Shown here: positions 19,309 to 28,682 of the stretch, one piece after another
Position numbering within the stretch: the first letter of the stretch is position 1
Layout: the number at the start of each line of letters is the position of its first letter
NCBI RefSeq assembly: GCF_013410655.1
Contig: NZ_JACCFP010000001.1
Span: 1,759,501-1,823,500 of the forward strand
DNA: 64,000 bases
Direction of reading: 5' to 3'
DNA from: Nocardioides thalensis
Lineage (GTDB): Bacteria > Actinomycetota > Actinomycetes > Propionibacteriales > Nocardioidaceae
Program-made: the position numbers and the translations under genes
The notes under the pieces: model-generated
Databases searched by the model: none
Told to the model about the DNA's origin: nothing
What the model saw: only the letters and a program-made list of their open reading frames with translations

Positions 19309-19788
19309 GTGGGTGTGGGGACTCCGGCGACGCTGGCGCTGAAGAGGCTCGGCGTCGCCCACCAGCTGCACGAGTACGCCCACGACCCGCGTGCGGCCTC
19401 CTACGGGCTGGAGGCCGCCGAAGCGATCGGGGTCGAGGCCGACCGGGTGTTCAAGACGCTCATGGCCGACGTCGACGGCGAGCTCTGCGTCGGCATCGTG
19501 CCGGTCAGCTGCACGCTCGACCTGAAGGCGCTGGCCGCCGCCGTGGGTGGCAAGAAGGCCCAGATGGCCGACAAGGAACGGGCCCAGCGAGCGACGGGCT
19601 ACGTCCTCGGGGGCATCTCGCCGCTCGGCCAGAAGCGGGCGCACCGCACCGTGCTCGACGAGACCGCCGAGCTGTGGGACACGGTGCTCGTCTCCGGTGG
19701 CAGGCGGGGCCTCGACGTGGAGCTTGCTCCCTCCGACCTGATCGCCCTCACGTCGGCCGCGGTCGCCGACATCGCCGTCGCGGGTTAG
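19309..19788 (+). CDS. ybaK: Cys-tRNA(Pro)/Cys-tRNA(Cys) deacylase YbaK
   Basis: Trans-editing enzyme that hydrolyses mischarged aminoacyl-tRNA, 159 residues, the normal YbaK length. Recognisable segments are the N-terminal TPATLALKRLGV, the catalytic lysine region DRVFKTLMAD (about residue 46) and GGISPLGQK. The frame is open upstream inside polA, so the start is set by homology at GTG 19309 (GTG 19315 is also possible), 2 bp after the polA stop. The last bases overlap the stop of the convergent flippase gene. Confidence 0.9.
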   Translation: MGVGTPATLALKRLGVAHQLHEYAHDPRAASYGLEAAEAIGVEADRVFKTLMADVDGELCVGIVPVSCTLDLKALAAAVGGKKAQMADKERAQRATGYVLGGISPLGQKRAHRTVLDETAELWDTVLVSGGRRGLDVELAPSDLIALTSAAVADIAVAG

Positions 19789-21065
19789 ACGGCAGTGCGG
19801 CCACCGTCGCGGAGGAGGACCAGCACGAGCAGCACGGCCAGCACCACGGCGTCGACGGCGAGCACCGTGACCGCGAGCGCGGTGAGCTGGGTGGCGAGGA
19901 CCCCGACGCCGATCATCGCGACGACACCGGCGGCGACGACGTACTTCGGCAGGATCCCGCGCTTGGCGAGCCCGCCGTAGACCAGCAGTTGGAGGATCGC
20001 GAGCAGGGCCCCGATCGCGGCGAACAGCCAGAGCCGGTCGGTGACACCGGCGTACTTGTCGCCGCCGATGAAGACCTGGGCGACGTCGCGCAGCACGTAG
20101 GCGCCGGCGATGCACGCGGCACCGATGCCGCCGAGGAAGACCAGGCCGCGCAGGATGGCGCGCCGGCTCTCCTCGGCGGTCGACATCGACGGGTAGAGGA
20201 TCACCACCGCGAACTGGGGCAGGAAGAGCACGACCTTGGTGACGATGAGGCCGCCCGCGTAGAGACCGGCATCGCGGAAGTCGAGCACGTTGCGGGCCAC
20301 GACGACGTCGAGGTTGGACAGCGCCGTGAACGCGAGCAGTGCCATCGAGCTGCCCCACACCTCACGCCGTACGTCGCGCCGCACCTCGGCGTCGTGGGCG
20401 TTCTCCGGCGGGTGGGGACGGTGGCCGCGCAGCGCGATCGACCCGATGACGACGGGGAGCCAGGCGGCGACGAGGACCCCGGCCATCGCGCTGGCCTCGG
20501 TCTGCCGGACGAGGAGGAACCCGGCGCCGAGCACCACTCGGGGCACGCCGGCGGCGACGTACATCAGGCTGAGCGGAAGCCACCGTCGCTCACCCTGGAG
20601 CACGCCGGCCTGGCCGCCCATCACGGTGGTGGGCACCACGGCCAGCGCGAGCACGATCGCCGGGATCACCGTGTCGAGGTGGAGCAGCCACCACACCAGC
20701 GGCGAGAGCACCAGCGCGACGCCGCCGAGGGCCCACGAGGCCCGCCAGGTCGCGGTGAGGATGCTCTCCTCGATCGCGGCCACGTCGTGCGGCTCCGCGA
20801 CGATCCGGCGGGCCGCGGTCGCCTGGAGCCCGAGCTGGACGACCGAGAGCACCATGAGCAGGGCCATCAGGCTGGCGACCGCGCCGTACTGGCTGGGACC
20901 GAGCATCCGCGCCGAGACCATCTGGAACGCGTAGGTGCCGACGTTCATGACCGCCATCGCGACCGCGATGCCGGCGCTGCCGCGGAGCAGGCGCGCCAGC
21001 CGGGAGCCCGTCGGCGTCACTGCTTCGGAGCCCTCCCGCTCGTCGCGATCGGCGGCGCTGGTCAC
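19785..21065 (-). CDS. Oligosaccharide flippase family protein
   Basis: Multi-pass membrane protein of 426 residues related to the polysaccharide transporter/MATE-like flippases (Wzx type), with about 12 hydrophobic segments. The first segment contains MNVGTYAFQMVSARMLGPSQYGAV, cited here as residues about 40-63, in which the RMLGPxxYG element is typical of the family. About 30 hydrophilic residues precede the first helix. It likely moves polyprenyl-linked glycans across the membrane. GTG at 21065 lies 6 nt from a TAGGCT box. It is divergent from the AftD-like gene, which supports a role in envelope glycan assembly. Confidence 0.8.
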   Translation of the reverse strand: MTSAADRDEREGSEAVTPTGSRLARLLRGSAGIAVAMAVMNVGTYAFQMVSARMLGPSQYGAVASLMALLMVLSVVQLGLQATAARRIVAEPHDVAAIEESILTATWRASWALGGVALVLSPLVWWLLHLDTVIPAIVLALAVVPTTVMGGQAGVLQGERRWLPLSLMYVAAGVPRVVLGAGFLLVRQTEASAMAGVLVAAWLPVVIGSIALRGHRPHPPENAHDAEVRRDVRREVWGSSMALLAFTALSNLDVVVARNVLDFRDAGLYAGGLIVTKVVLFLPQFAVVILYPSMSTAEESRRAILRGLVFLGGIGAACIAGAYVLRDVAQVFIGGDKYAGVTDRLWLFAAIGALLAILQLLVYGGLAKRGILPKYVVAAGVVAMIGVGVLATQLTALAVTVLAVDAVVLAVLLVLVLLRDGGRTAV

Positions 21066-21071
21066 TGCTTC

Positions 21072-21077
21072 AGCCTA
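21072..21077 (-). promoter_or_regulatory. -10 box of the flippase gene (leaderless type)
   Basis: On the minus strand TAGGCT lies 6 nt before the GTG at 21065, so a leaderless transcript is predicted. Confidence 0.5.
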
Positions 21078-21120
21078 TTGCGGGGGTCGCGCCGACCGTG
21101 ATCCGACCCGCACCGCCGCA

Positions 21121-21126
21121 TAGGGT
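21121..21126 (+). promoter_or_regulatory. Candidate -10 box of the glycan operon
   Basis: TAGGGT lies 35 nt before the ATG at 21162, with GGAGGAGG next to the start. This gives a short leader and a normal ribosome-binding site for the first gene of the glycan operon. Confidence 0.45.
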
Positions 21127-21161
21127 GACCCACGCCACGGCGGGGCCACGGGAGGAGGACG

Positions 21162-24100
21162 ATGGAGGAGGCGAGGGCCGAGGGCGGCAGGTACGGCGCT
21201 GCCGCGGCCGCGCTGTACGCCGGCATCGTCCTGCTCATGCTCGTGCAGCAGCCCGGGCTGACGACCTACGACACCCGCGCCGAGTTGACCGAGCGACCGG
21301 GTGACTTCCTGTCCGGGGCGTTCACGCTGTGGCACGCCGAGTCCAACTTCGGCGAGCTCCAGAACCAGGCCTACGGCTACCTCTTCCCGCAGGGCACCTG
21401 GTTCTGGCTGACCGACGTCCTGGGCGTCGAGGGATGGGTGAGCCAGCGGCTCTGGTCGGCGCTGATCCTCGTCGTCGCGTGCGAGGGCGCCCGCCGGGTC
21501 GCGCTGGCGATCGGACTGCCCGGCGCGGTCGCGCTCCTCTCCGGTGTCGTCTTCGCGGCCTCGCCCCGGCTGTTCGGCACGGTCGCGGTGCAGACCGGCG
21601 AGTCGCTGCCGGGCGCGGTGATGCCGTGGCTGGTGCTGGCCGTCCTGCTCCACCTGCGCGGGGTGCTGCCCGGGTGGAAGGCGGCGGTCCTCAGCGGCGC
21701 CGCGGTCGTCTGCATGGGCGGGGTCAACGCCGTCGAGACCGCCGGCTCCCTGCCGCTCGCGATCATCCTCGTCGTCTGGGGCGCGAGCCGGGGCCTGACC
21801 CGGTGGCGCTTCGTCGCGCAGTGGTGCGGCGCCGTGGGCCTGGCGTGCCTCTGGTGGGCCCTGCCGCTGCTGCTCCTGGCCCGCTACGCCCCGCCGTTCT
21901 ACGAGTACGTCGAGAGCGCGACCGACACCACGTCGGTGGTGGGCTGGTCGGAGGCGGCACGTGGCGACTCCTCGTGGATCGCCTACCTGCTGGCGGGCGA
22001 CCAGCCGTGGTGGCCGGCGGCGTACCACCTGGCCACCGACCCTGCCCTGGTCGTGATCGCGGCGGTGGTCGCCGCTGTCGGTCTCGTCGGACTGGCGTCG
22101 CTCGAGTCCTCGCTCAACCGCCCCCTCATGCTCGCCGCCGTTCTCGGTCTGGGCTGTCTCACCGTCGCCCACGGCGGCGTCGCGGGCGCTCCCGTCGCCG
22201 ACGCGATGCGCGGGCTTCTCGACGGGTCGCTCCAGATCTTCCGCAACGTGCACAAGATCGACCCCGTCGTGCGCCTGCCGCTGGCGCTGGGCTTCGGCCA
22301 CGCGATCTGGCGCCTCGGGACGTACGGCGCCCGCCGCCTGCCGGCCCTCGCGGAGTGGAACCGCGTGCTCTACCTCGTGCCGCTGCTCACGGTCCTCGCC
22401 CTGGGCCGGCCGTTCCTGCTCAACGACGCCCGTACCCCGGGCTGGGAGGAGATCCCCACGGCCTGGCAGGAGACCCGCGCCTACCTCGCGGAGCACGCGG
22501 CGGCCGAAGGCGACGCAGCGACCGCGGGACGCACGCTCGTGGTGCCCGGCTCGCGCTTCGCGCAGCACGCGTGGGGCTGGACGATCGACGAGCCGCTGGC
22601 GATCCTCGGCGGGGTCCCCACGGTGACGCGCAGCCAGGTGCCGCTGATCCCGGGTCAGTCGATCCGCTACCTCTCGGCGCTCGACCAGATCATCGCCACC
22701 GGCCGCGCCACGGAGGCGCTCGTGGACCAGCTGGCCCGCGCCGGCATCACCCACGTGGTCCTGCGCCGCGACCTGCTGCGCGGCGTCACCGGCTCGCCGC
22801 ACCCCGGCGCTGCGGCGGTGTCCCTGGCGCGGGCGGGGCTGGAGCGGGTCGCCGGGTTCGGCGAGACCGACGAGGGTGCGGCCGAGGTCGAGGTGTTCGA
22901 GGTGCCGGAGCGGCTCCCGGTGCTGCGGTCGGCCGCGCTCGACGACGTCCTGACCGTGAGCGGCGCACCCGAGAGCGTGCTCGGGCTCGACGGCGCCGGC
23001 CTCCTCTCGGGCCGGCCGACCGTGCTGGCCGGCGAGGACGGCTGGGACGAGCAGCCGGAGGCCGTCACCGACGCCGACCAGCGGCGCGAGCGCGCGTTCG
23101 GCATCAACGACGAGGCGCTCTCCTCGGTCCTGACCGCCGACGAGCCCTGGCGCACCACCCGCGCCGTCCACGACTTCCCGGGCGTGCCCGGCAACCCCCA
23201 GGTCGTCGCCCGCTACGAGGGCCTGGAGTCGGTCACGGCGTCGTCGGCGCAGGGCTATGCCGACAACTTCGGGCCGGTGTCCGTGCAGTCCGGCCCGTAC
23301 GCCGCGATCGACGGCGACCTCGACAGCCGCTGGGTCAGCTCGGTCGCAACGGACCCGGAGGAGCAGTGGCTCCGCCTGACCTTCGACCAGCCGCGGGACG
23401 TCCACCGGGTCACCGTCACGCCGGTGGCCGACGACCCGCTCGTCACGCCGGTCCGCACCCTCGAGGTGGTGGCCGGCGACCAGCGCGTCGAGGTCGACGT
23501 CAACGTCTCCGGAGCGCCCGCGGTGGTGCCGCTCGACGGCAGCGAGGTCGAGTCCGTCGAGGTGCGTGTCGTCGCGGCGGCGACCGCCGACGACTCCGCC
23601 CGGGTCGGGCTGCGGGAGGTGGAGGTCGACCGCCTCGAGCCGCGGCGCACGCTGGTGGTGCCCGGCACGATCCCCGCCGACGCGTCGTGGCAGCTCAGCG
23701 CTGTCACCGGCCGGCGTGCGTGCTACATCACCCTCGGCCAGCCCGACTGCGACGCCGCACGGGCCCGCGCGTCGGAGGAGCCGGAGGGTCTCGACCGCAC
23801 GTTCACGCTCGGCGGTGCGCAGGAGGTGCGACTGAGCGGGCACGTCGTCGTCCGCAGCACTCCCGAGGCCGCGCGGCTCCTCGACGTCGTGCAGCACCGG
23901 CCGCCCGTCGCGGCCTCGTCGGTGTTCGGCCAGGACCCCAAGGTGGCGGCGCGGTTCGCCTACGACGGGCAGACGACCACCGCGTGGGTGTCGGACAACG
24001 CCGACCCCTATCCGACGCTGAGCTTCCGCTGGCAGAAGGCCCGCAGGATCACCGGGCTGACCGTGGCCACCCAGGGTCTCCAGCAGGTGCCGACGACCGC

Positions 24101-25169
24101 CGTGGTGAGCACCCCGCGTCGCAGCCAGCGGGTGACGCTCGGTGGCGCGGAGACCGAGATCCGTCCGGTGCGGACCCGCGAGCTCCGGGTCCGCTTCGTC
24201 AAGCCGGCGGGTGCGCGCCACGTCGTCGTCCCCGAGATCGGGCTGACCGGTGTCGAGGTCTTCCGCCCGTTCCTGCCGAACGCCCCGACCGGCTCCGTGT
24301 GCGGACTGGGGCCGCTGCTCCGCATCGACGGCGAGACGATCAAGACCCGGGTCACCGGCACGCTCGCCGACGTCGTCAACGGCAGCCCGATGGAGCTCGA
24401 GGCCTGCCGGCCGCGCGACGACGACGGGCCGATCACCCTCGCCGAGGGCGAGCACCACCTCCGCGCCGTCCCGACCGCCGAGTTCGAGGTGCTGGACGTC
24501 ACCGCCGTCCCGGAGGATGCAGTCGCCGGGAGCCCCGGCGCCGGCCGCGTCGTCGAGGTGCAGAACTGGGGCGACAGCACCCGCACCGTGCGGGTCGCGG
24601 CGGGGGAGGGCACGCTGCTCTACCTGCCCGAGAACTTCAACGAGGGCTGGGTCGCCGAAGCCGACGGCGAGCGGCTGATGCCGGTGCGCGTCGACGGCTG
24701 GCAACAGGGCTGGGTCCTGCCCTCGGGCGAGGCGACCACCGTCGAGCTCAGGTTCGCGCCGCAGCGCACCTACGACGTGCTGCTGCCGCTCGGGCTCGGC
24801 GTGAGCGGCGCGGTGCTGCTCGCCGGGCTGCTGGTGCTGCTCGCTCCGCTCCTCCAGGTCGTACGGCGCCGCCCGCTGACCGCGGTGCCGGCTCGGGACT
24901 GGCCGCCGCTCGTCCCGACCCGGTGGCCGTTGCGTGCGGGCGCCGTGGTCGTGAGCCTGCTCCTGCTCGGTCCGGCCTGCGCGTTGGCGCTCGGCGGCGC
25001 AGTGCTCGCGGGCGATCGTCCGCGCTGGACCGCGGTCGCGGTCGCCGCGAGCGGCCTGGTCGTGCTGTCGGGCGTGCTCGACGTCCTCGGAGGCGAGACG
25101 TCCCGCGCCGCCGCTGACCTCGCCGCCGCGGTCGCCGTCGGCGTCCTGGCGGGACGGACGCTCCGATGA
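21162..25169 (+). CDS. AftD-like alpha-(1->3)-arabinofuranosyltransferase (DUF3367)
   Basis: Very large GT-C glycosyltransferase of 1335 residues, close in length and layout to mycobacterial AftD (about 1400). AftD adds arabinofuranose from a polyprenyl-phosphate donor to arabinan outside the membrane. Residues about 10-420 hold some ten membrane segments; acidic residues in the first outside loop (YDTRAELTERPGD, about 36-48) are candidates for catalysis. Residues about 430-1200 are extracytoplasmic, with two discoidin-like carbohydrate-binding modules (AIDGDLDSRWVS near 715; FAYDGQTTTAWVS near 931). ENFNEGWVAEADG precedes the C-terminal membrane segments (from about 1205). ATG follows GGAGGAGG. 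It overlaps the next gene by 4 bp. The exact sugar is inferred from the family. Confidence 0.85.
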   Translation: MEEARAEGGRYGAAAAALYAGIVLLMLVQQPGLTTYDTRAELTERPGDFLSGAFTLWHAESNFGELQNQAYGYLFPQGTWFWLTDVLGVEGWVSQRLWSALILVVACEGARRVALAIGLPGAVALLSGVVFAASPRLFGTVAVQTGESLPGAVMPWLVLAVLLHLRGVLPGWKAAVLSGAAVVCMGGVNAVETAGSLPLAIILVVWGASRGLTRWRFVAQWCGAVGLACLWWALPLLLLARYAPPFYEYVESATDTTSVVGWSEAARGDSSWIAYLLAGDQPWWPAAYHLATDPALVVIAAVVAAVGLVGLASLESSLNRPLMLAAVLGLGCLTVAHGGVAGAPVADAMRGLLDGSLQIFRNVHKIDPVVRLPLALGFGHAIWRLGTYGARRLPALAEWNRVLYLVPLLTVLALGRPFLLNDARTPGWEEIPTAWQETRAYLAEHAAAEGDAATAGRTLVVPGSRFAQHAWGWTIDEPLAILGGVPTVTRSQVPLIPGQSIRYLSALDQIIATGRATEALVDQLARAGITHVVLRRDLLRGVTGSPHPGAAAVSLARAGLERVAGFGETDEGAAEVEVFEVPERLPVLRSAALDDVLTVSGAPESVLGLDGAGLLSGRPTVLAGEDGWDEQPEAVTDADQRRERAFGINDEALSSVLTADEPWRTTRAVHDFPGVPGNPQVVARYEGLESVTASSAQGYADNFGPVSVQSGPYAAIDGDLDSRWVSSVATDPEEQWLRLTFDQPRDVHRVTVTPVADDPLVTPVRTLEVVAGDQRVEVDVNVSGAPAVVPLDGSEVESVEVRVVAAATADDSARVGLREVEVDRLEPRRTLVVPGTIPADASWQLSAVTGRRACYITLGQPDCDAARARASEEPEGLDRTFTLGGAQEVRLSGHVVVRSTPEAARLLDVVQHRPPVAASSVFGQDPKVAARFAYDGQTTTAWVSDNADPYPTLSFRWQKARRITGLTVATQGLQQVPTTAVVSTPRRSQRVTLGGAETEIRPVRTRELRVRFVKPAGARHVVVPEIGLTGVEVFRPFLPNAPTGSVCGLGPLLRIDGETIKTRVTGTLADVVNGSPMELEACRPRDDDGPITLAEGEHHLRAVPTAEFEVLDVTAVPEDAVAGSPGAGRVVEVQNWGDSTRTVRVAAGEGTLLYLPENFNEGWVAEADGERLMPVRVDGWQQGWVLPSGEATTVELRFAPQRTYDVLLPLGLGVSGAVLLAGLLVLLAPLLQVVRRRPLTAVPARDWPPLVPTRWPLRAGAVVVSLLLLGPACALALGGAVLAGDRPRWTAVAVAASGLVVLSGVLDVLGGETSRAAADLAAAVAVGVLAGRTLR

Positions 25170-26905
25170 GCGCCTGGCGCGGAACCCAGGGAGTCGCGGC
25201 GCTCGGCGTGATCGCGGTCATGGTCGCGACCCGGTGGGTGCTGCTCGCGGGGTCCTACTTCAACCAGGACGACTTCTACCTGTCCGGGCGCGCCTACGCC
25301 TCGGACCTCACCGTCGACTTCCTGGTCCGTGACACGGCCGGCCACGTCAACCCGCTCCAGCAGCTCTCCTACTGGCTCGTCGCGCACCACGCGCCGTACG
25401 ACTGGGCCGTGGTGGCGGCCGGCATCCTGCTGATGCAGACGGCCGCAACCGTGCTGATGTGGCTGATCCTGACCCGCCTGCTGGGCGAGCGATGGAGCCG
25501 CCTCCCACTGCTCGCGCTGTTCGCGTGGGCGCCGCTCACGCTCGCGACCACCCTGTGGTGGAGCGCCGCGATGGGCCTGTGGCCGCACGTGCTGTGCTCG
25601 CTCGCCGCCGTCTGGCTGCTCGTCCGCTGGCAGCAGGCCGGCGGCCGCCGCTGGGTCGAGCCGGTCGCGATCGTCGCCATCACCGTCGTCGGCCTGCTCT
25701 GGCACGAGCGCGCGGTGCTGATCCCGCCGCTGGTCTTCGGCGTGGCGGTCGCGCTCGCCGACGACGCCATCGGCTGGCGCCGGCTGACCGCCGCGCTCGT
25801 CCGCTTCCGGTGGCTCTGGGCGGCGCTCGTCGCGCTGCTCGCCGGGTTCCTGGTCGCCCACGGGCTGCTCACCGACGTCGAGGGCGGCGGCGGGTCGGCG
25901 AGCCGGATGCTCGCGATCTCGTGGTCGTTCCTCGGCGAGAACGTGGTGCCGGGCGTCGCCGGCGGCCCGTGGACCGGCCACCTCGAGGGTGGCGCCGTGG
26001 TGCCGGCGACGTGGGTCACCGTGGTCTCGATCGTGCTCGCGGTGGCGGCGGCCGGGTGGCTGCTCCTGCGAGGCGGCCCCGCCCGCCGCTGGGGGCTCGC
26101 CGTCCTTGCCGGCTACGTCGCGGCCGACCTCGCCCTCGTGCTGTCGGGCCGGGCAGGGTTCGGCTCGGTGATCGGCCTCGACCCACGCTACTCCTCCGAC
26201 GTTGTGCACGCGGCGGTGGTCTGCCTCGCGCTCGCCTGGCGCGGTGCGCCCGCCCCGCCCCGTGTCCCACCGCGGCTCGCCGCCGGCGCGCTGGTCGCGG
26301 CGTACGGCGTGGCCGCGGCGTTCGGCACGGCGCTGCTGGTGCCCCACTTCCAGAACACCGAGGACCGTGAGCTGGTGACGACCCTCCGCAGCGAGCTCGC
26401 CGCCGACCCGACCCAGGTGCTCGTCGACGATCTCGCCCCGGCCGACGTCGTGCTGCCGCTGGTCGGCGACGACTCGCTCTACTCACGGATCCTGGCGCCG
26501 TTGCCGGAGATGCCCGAGTTCGACGACCCGTCGCCCCGGCTCCGGCTGGTCGCCGACGACGGCCGCCTGGTGGCTCCTGAGCTCGACGACTCGATCACGG
26601 CGCGGGCGGGCCGCGACGACGGCTGCGGCTACGCCGTCGACGACCGGCCGGTCGACGTCCGGTTCCGGGTCCCGCTCGCCGGACGGGTGCTCGTGCAGCT
26701 CGGCTACTTCACCGACCGCGAGGCGACCGTCACGATCGGCGCCGGGGACTGGTCGGCCGCGTTCCTGGCCCGGCCCGGGCCCAACCAGGTGTGGTTCGTG
26801 CTCCCCGACCTCGGGCGCGAGGTCGACCGGCTCGAGCTGGAGTCCGACGGCCGCGCGACGGTCTGCGTCACCGACGCCGAGGCCGGGCTTCCGGAGGAGC
26901 CGTGA
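25166..26905 (+). CDS. GT-C-like multi-pass membrane protein
   Basis: Membrane protein of 579 residues with about ten hydrophobic segments and an extracytoplasmic C-terminal region (from about residue 400). NQDDFYLSG (about residues 33-41) puts two aspartates in the first outside loop, as expected for a GT-C glycosyltransferase active site. The C-terminal part (CGYAVDDRPVDVRFRVP onward) looks like a small beta-rich domain. Its start overlaps the AftD-like stop (ATGA) and its stop overlaps the next GTG, so the three are translationally coupled. I do not recognise a named family; a role as glycosyltransferase using a lipid-linked donor is inference. Confidence 0.75.
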   Translation: MSAWRGTQGVAALGVIAVMVATRWVLLAGSYFNQDDFYLSGRAYASDLTVDFLVRDTAGHVNPLQQLSYWLVAHHAPYDWAVVAAGILLMQTAATVLMWLILTRLLGERWSRLPLLALFAWAPLTLATTLWWSAAMGLWPHVLCSLAAVWLLVRWQQAGGRRWVEPVAIVAITVVGLLWHERAVLIPPLVFGVAVALADDAIGWRRLTAALVRFRWLWAALVALLAGFLVAHGLLTDVEGGGGSASRMLAISWSFLGENVVPGVAGGPWTGHLEGGAVVPATWVTVVSIVLAVAAAGWLLLRGGPARRWGLAVLAGYVAADLALVLSGRAGFGSVIGLDPRYSSDVVHAAVVCLALAWRGAPAPPRVPPRLAAGALVAAYGVAAAFGTALLVPHFQNTEDRELVTTLRSELAADPTQVLVDDLAPADVVLPLVGDDSLYSRILAPLPEMPEFDDPSPRLRLVADDGRLVAPELDDSITARAGRDDGCGYAVDDRPVDVRFRVPLAGRVLVQLGYFTDREATVTIGAGDWSAAFLARPGPNQVWFVLPDLGREVDRLELESDGRATVCVTDAEAGLPEEP

Positions 26906-28629
26906 GCCGGCGGCCCTGGCTCACCGACCTGGCGTGGTCGTCCGGCCTGGCCCTCGCCGTCTTCCTGCCGCTGCTCGCCGGCCCCGGCTACTGGCTCGTC
27001 GGCGACATGGTGTTCGTCCCCGAGCAGCCCTGGAAGCCCGCGTGGCTGGGCCTCGACGGATCGCTCCCGCGAGCGGTGCCGATGGACGCGCTGGTCTCGG
27101 TCGTGACGCAGGTGGTGCCGGGCAGCTGGGTGCAGCGAGCGCTCCTCGTCGGTGGGTTCGTCGCCGGCGGGGTCGGCGTCGGCCGGCTGCTGCGCGACCA
27201 CGCCTGGTACGCGCGGGCGGCGGCGATCACGCTCCTCCTCTGGAACCCGTGGGTCATGGAGCGGCTGCTCATCGGGCAGTGGGCCATCCTGCTCGGCTAC
27301 CTCGTCCTGCCCTGGGCGGCGTACGGCGGCCGCCGCCTGCGGGCCGATCCCCGCGGTGCGTGGGGGCCGGTCGCGCTGGCGCTGGCCGCCGCGGCGGTGT
27401 GCAGCCCGTCGAGCGGCGTGATGGCCGTGGTTGTCGTCGCGGTGCTCGGCCTCACCCGCGACCGCGGCCGCTGGTGGCGGCTGGCGCTCGTCGCCGTCGC
27501 GGCCAACCTCCCGTGGCTGGTCCCGTCGCTCACCGCGACGACCGCCACCGTGTCCGCCGAGGGCGTGTTCGACGGGTTCGCCGCGCGCGCGGAGTCCGCG
27601 GCCGGGCTGCTGCCGAGCCTGGTCTCGCTCGGCGGGATCTGGAAGGAGTCGATCGTCCCGGCCGGGCGCGAGAGTGCCGCACTGGTGGGGCTTTCCTGCC
27701 TCCTCACGGTGGCCGCGGTCGCCGGCCTGCGCCGCGCCGTCCGCGACCACGCGGGGGAGTGGTGGCGCTGGGCGGTGCTCGGCGCGGGCGCCCTCGTGGT
27801 GGCGCTTCTGCCCGCCGCGCCCGGGGGTGCCGAGCTGCTCGAGTGGCTCGGTGACCGGGTGCCGGGCGTCGCCCTGCTGCGCGACTCGCACCGGTTCCTC
27901 GCCCCGCTCGGACTGGTCCTGGCCGTCGGTGCGGCCGGCGCCGCGACGGCGGTGCGGGAGCGGGTCCGCCCCGGACGCGGAGCCCTGTGGTCCGTCGTCG
28001 GCCTCATCGTCGCCGCCCCCGTGCTCCTGTTGCCCACGCTCGCCTGGGGAGCCGGCGGCGACCTGGAGCGGTCGTCGTACCCCCGCGCGTGGAGCGACGT
28101 CGCCGCGGTCCTCGACGACGAGCCCGGCCGCACCGTCGTGCTGCCGTGGGCCGGCTCCTACCGCGGCTACGACTGGAACCACCGCCGCGCGGTGCTCGAC
28201 CCCGCGCCGCGTTTCCTGCCGGGGGCGGTGCTCGTCGACGACCGGGTCTACCTCGACGACGGCGTGGTGCCCGCCGAGGACCCGCTGGTCGAGGACGTCC
28301 GCGTCGCCCTGGCGGCCGACGATCCCGCCACCGCCCTGCGCGGCCTGGGCGTGCGCTGGGTGCTTGTCGAGGAGGGCATGGGGGATCCGGACGTGCCCGA
28401 CGGCACCGTCAGGTACGACGCCGGCGGCCTCCGCCTGGTCGACCTCGGCGAGCCGGCATCCGTGCCCGACCGCGCCGACCGCTCGCGTGCCGTCCTCGTA
28501 TTAGTTGCCGACACTTTGGCTGTTGTTTTGATTTTCAACGGCGTTGGGTCGATACTCCGGGCAGGGAGTAACGCGCGTCACACCGCATCTGCCGGACCTG
28601 GGGAGGACCGGCAGGCCACATGGGGATGA
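26902..28629 (+). CDS. Multi-pass membrane protein of the glycan cluster
   Basis: Protein of 575 residues with about ten to twelve hydrophobic segments, a soluble outside portion (about 395-525) and a last hydrophobic stretch (VLVLVADTLAVVLIF) near residue 540. The frame is open upstream, but GTG 26902 overlaps the preceding stop by 4 bp and begins a normal N-terminus (MSRRPWLTDLAW). The segment RDSHRFLAPLGLVLAVG resembles the HK/R motif region of AftD-like proteins, so it may be a diverged relative of the GT-C enzymes next to it. The last 40 codons are unusually AT-rich and contain a candidate promoter for the following small gene. The function is unproven. Confidence 0.7.
   Translation: MSRRPWLTDLAWSSGLALAVFLPLLAGPGYWLVGDMVFVPEQPWKPAWLGLDGSLPRAVPMDALVSVVTQVVPGSWVQRALLVGGFVAGGVGVGRLLRDHAWYARAAAITLLLWNPWVMERLLIGQWAILLGYLVLPWAAYGGRRLRADPRGAWGPVALALAAAAVCSPSSGVMAVVVVAVLGLTRDRGRWWRLALVAVAANLPWLVPSLTATTATVSAEGVFDGFAARAESAAGLLPSLVSLGGIWKESIVPAGRESAALVGLSCLLTVAAVAGLRRAVRDHAGEWWRWAVLGAGALVVALLPAAPGGAELLEWLGDRVPGVALLRDSHRFLAPLGLVLAVGAAGAATAVRERVRPGRGALWSVVGLIVAAPVLLLPTLAWGAGGDLERSSYPRAWSDVAAVLDDEPGRTVVLPWAGSYRGYDWNHRRAVLDPAPRFLPGAVLVDDRVYLDDGVVPAEDPLVEDVRVALAADDPATALRGLGVRWVLVEEGMGDPDVPDGTVRYDAGGLRLVDLGEPASVPDRADRSRAVLVLVADTLAVVLIFNGVGSILRAGSNARHTASAGPGEDRQATWG
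28528..28556 (+). promoter_or_regulatory. Internal promoter for the DUF2613-like gene
   Basis: TTGATT (28528-28533), 17 bp, GATACT (28551-28556). This is one of the best -35/-10 pairs in the window and lies in an AT-rich stretch inside the end of the preceding coding region. The leader that follows contains an inverted repeat CTGCCGG/CCGGCAG (28589-28614). Confidence 0.5.
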
Positions 28630-28682
28630 CGTGGAGGCGCGCCGAGCGGCGCGCTCGCACAGTCTTTGGGAGGGGACTGCGT

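Noticed and set aside
21075..24704. Minus-strand frame of 1209 codons opposite the AftD-like gene
   Set aside because: Low-complexity composition and complete overlap with a gene that has clear membrane segments and discoidin modules on the other strand.
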